Under the pieces are notes generated by a model. That model had not been told where the DNA came from, searched no databases, and saw nothing but the letters and a program-made list of their open reading frames with translations. The translations under genes were made by a program, and so were the position numbers. 45,885 nt of DNA from Chitinophagales bacterium (GTDB taxonomy: Bacteria; Bacteroidota; Bacteroidia; Chitinophagales; JADIYW01): positions 1-45,885 of the forward strand of contig JAMLHH010000023.1 of assembly GCA_023957215.1 (NCBI GenBank), in the 5' to 3' direction. Below are positions 44,123 to 45,885 of the stretch, in pieces. Within the stretch, counting starts at the first letter, position 1, and each line of letters starts with the position of its first letter.

Positions 44123-45874
44123 CTACTTTCTTTTTAATTTTGATCTTAATAATTGACCAAATATCTTTTTCTTACCTAAATCTTCGTGAAACCACACTTC
44201 ACCATTATTTCTGTATGCTTCATTTCCATTGACAAACACATGTTGCACGACCTTTCCACTTCTTTTGACTAATCTGTATGAACCGCCTAATGCAGGATGA
44301 AAATCTTCTACTGGCTTAGTATTCACTTCTGCTTCGATACGAGAAGGATCAATAATTACCAAATCGGCTCTTTTCCCTACGGAAATATCTCCGGCATCGA
44401 TACCCAAAAAGTCAGCAGGCTCTTTTGTCGAGCGATAAATAGCTCTTTCTATTGACATTTGATCAGGATGTCTTAAAGCAGTTTTTAATAATTGCAAAGT
44501 CCCGTCATGGAAAGCCATGTTGACATTGTGTGCACCACTATCATTGAAACCAGGCATACAGTGTTCATAGTTTAACAGCTCTAGTCTGACGGCTTCTCTG
44601 TGATTAGAAGTATCACACCACCATCTCAAATCTGTATCATATTTAGCTAATAAGTCCATAAAATGCTCTACCGGCTCTACTTTAGCTTCTTGTGCAATCT
44701 GCTCAAAGTTTTTACCGATATGAGAAGCATCAGGAGATTTTTCCACCCACATTTCTTTCAACGCTCTAGGGAAAACAGAAGTCGCTTTGTGATTCCATTC
44801 TTTGACAAATTGTTTTCTAAACTCAGGATTTGTAAACATCTCTCTTCTATGCTCACGATCTGCGCTGATTGCAGCTATCATAGACGGGAACTCTTCAAAC
44901 AATGGTGTAATCGGACCGTCTCCAAAGTTTTTAAACGGCTCTGCCAAGGTCTGGAATTTCATTTTGGCGCCTAAAATATCATTTCCTAAGAAGCCTAATA
45001 CTTTTAATAGCTTATATATTCTTTCATTGGATTTTAAGTCTAGGGCTGCAACAATAGTCGTTCTGATACTTTCTTTGAAAAGTGTACCCCTGCTCAAATT
45101 CATGATTGTCATGAAAGAAGTTTTATCAATAGCATTCGGTGTAATTTGTAACACTCTGTCATATTTTCTCAATACATCAGCTAACTTGTAATACTCTGAT
45201 TTAGCAGCTTGTTGTGAAGGAACAGAAACGCCTGTAAATTCTTTATTGAAAACTCCCGCCCATCTGTGGAATGGCAACATATCTACAGAGACACCCAAGA
45301 AACCTGCTTGCATAGCATCATCTACTATTTCTTGCATTTTTTGAATTTCTTCCGTAGTCGCTTTTTTCTCAGTAAAGCTTCTTTTCAAACCCATAGCTGC
45401 AATACGCACATTAGAGTGACCGATAAAACTTGCAATATTTGGACCTACCGGAACAGTTTCAAGATGCCCATAATATTCTTTTGGTGAGTTCCATTTGATA
45501 TTACCGATGAGCCATTCTCCCAAAACTTTAGCAGGCATATTTTCTACTCGACAGAATAAATCTACGATATCTTCATCTTTCCCGATGGCGGCAGATAAAG
45601 AACAATTACCAATAATCACGGTCGTCACACCATGACGTAATGACTCGTCTAATGCAGGCATCACTTCTAACTCTGCATCGTAATGTGTATGTATGTCAAT
45701 AAAGCCGGGCGTGACCCATTTATTCGTTGCATCAATTTCTTTTGCACCTTTGATTGTCGGAGCATTGTCCAATACATCCTGAATAAGACCATCTTGAATG
45801 ACCACATCTTTTTTCAATCCTTTATTTCCCAAGCCATCAAAATAAAGCCCGTTTCTAATTATGGTAGTTGACAT
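44123..45874 (-). CDS. N-acyl-D-amino-acid deacylase family amidohydrolase
   Basis: A 583-residue zinc amidohydrolase of the D-aminoacylase group. The N-terminal small beta domain (TIIRNGLYFDG, then VVIQDGLI) leads to GFIDIHTHYDAE with the metal pair His62 and His64. GNCSLS follows in the first barrel part and SGAHNVN near the end of the barrel, and the C-terminal domain closes with GDISVGKRADLVIIDPSRI. It should remove acyl groups from N-acyl-D-amino acids or a related amide; the exact substrate is unknown. No signal peptide is visible. The start lies 11 bases from the window end, so upstream neighbours and the promoter cannot be judged. Confidence 0.88.
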   Translation of the reverse strand: MSTTIIRNGLYFDGLGNKGLKKDVVIQDGLIQDVLDNAPTIKGAKEIDATNKWVTPGFIDIHTHYDAELEVMPALDESLRHGVTTVIIGNCSLSAAIGKDEDIVDLFCRVENMPAKVLGEWLIGNIKWNSPKEYYGHLETVPVGPNIASFIGHSNVRIAAMGLKRSFTEKKATTEEIQKMQEIVDDAMQAGFLGVSVDMLPFHRWAGVFNKEFTGVSVPSQQAAKSEYYKLADVLRKYDRVLQITPNAIDKTSFMTIMNLSRGTLFKESIRTTIVAALDLKSNERIYKLLKVLGFLGNDILGAKMKFQTLAEPFKNFGDGPITPLFEEFPSMIAAISADREHRREMFTNPEFRKQFVKEWNHKATSVFPRALKEMWVEKSPDASHIGKNFEQIAQEAKVEPVEHFMDLLAKYDTDLRWWCDTSNHREAVRLELLNYEHCMPGFNDSGAHNVNMAFHDGTLQLLKTALRHPDQMSIERAIYRSTKEPADFLGIDAGDISVGKRADLVIIDPSRIEAEVNTKPVEDFHPALGGSYRLVKRSGKVVQHVFVNGNEAYRNNGEVWFHEDLGKKKIFGQLLRSKLKRK

Positions 45875-45885
45875 CTATATTATTT

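Overview
The window comes from a low-GC bacterium of the phylum Bacteroidota, most likely a Saprospiria-, Chitinophagia- or Flavobacteriia-like lineage; the exact class is inference. The evidence is: two cell-surface proteins with type IX secretion (T9SS) sorting domains, a DUF5103 T9SS plug protein, a CCDC81-type HU/SPOR fusion, DUF5723 and other outer-membrane barrels, and several promoters fitting the Bacteroidota rule TTTG-N19-TAnnTTTG instead of the E. coli -35/-10. Most genes are housekeeping and intact.

Layout. 1-504 has no gene but carries a 70-bp tandem duplication and a hairpin, followed by a tRNA-Asp (minus) with its own promoter and terminator. 0.7-9.9 kb (plus): ung, a DUF423 membrane protein, an M32 carboxypeptidase, a giant TPR protein with its partner outer-membrane barrel, an HU/SPOR protein and a LolD-type ATPase. 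9.9-13.6 kb (minus): a PDZ protein, a PaaI thioesterase, prfC and a lipoprotein. 13.7-17.4 kb (plus): a T9SS-exported PKD protein broken by frameshifts and a secreted sphingomyelinase-like phosphodiesterase. 17.5-19.5 kb (minus): an FAD/NAD(P)H reductase, a frameshifted folE and a frameshifted ECF sigma factor. 19.8-23.2 kb (minus): aroA, aroB, an ABM-fold protein and a SAM hydroxide adenosyltransferase, forming one tight operon. 23.2-25.7 kb (plus): PhoH and a degenerate FAD-binding protein. 25.8-28.5 kb (minus): DUF5723, MerR and M23 peptidase. alaS (plus) diverges from these.

The most unusual part is 31.2-35.25 kb. The 3' end of alaS occurs twice: in the intact gene, and as a 53-bp remnant 3,994 bp downstream. 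The two copies share 23 identical bases. The remnant overlaps the end of a convergent RDD gene, so it looks like the original alaS end and the segment between looks inserted. That segment starts with the first 29 codons of gatB, cut off by a dead and 3'-truncated IS630 element. It then has a GC-richer non-coding patch and two unknown secreted or outer-membrane genes, one with a homopolymer frameshift. No integrase is visible.

After the scar come RDD and msrB (minus), the T9SS plug gene and yqgE/algH (plus), a strong bidirectional terminator, a T9SS-exported purple acid phosphatase, RNase Z with a STAS protein, clpC (plus) and an N-acyl-D-amino-acid deacylase (minus) reaching almost to the window end.

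Three genes (PKD protein, folE, ECF sigma) carry clusters of single-base frameshifts within 15.15-19.30 kb, while the genes around them are clean. Local sequencing or assembly error and real gene decay are both possible; reads would decide.
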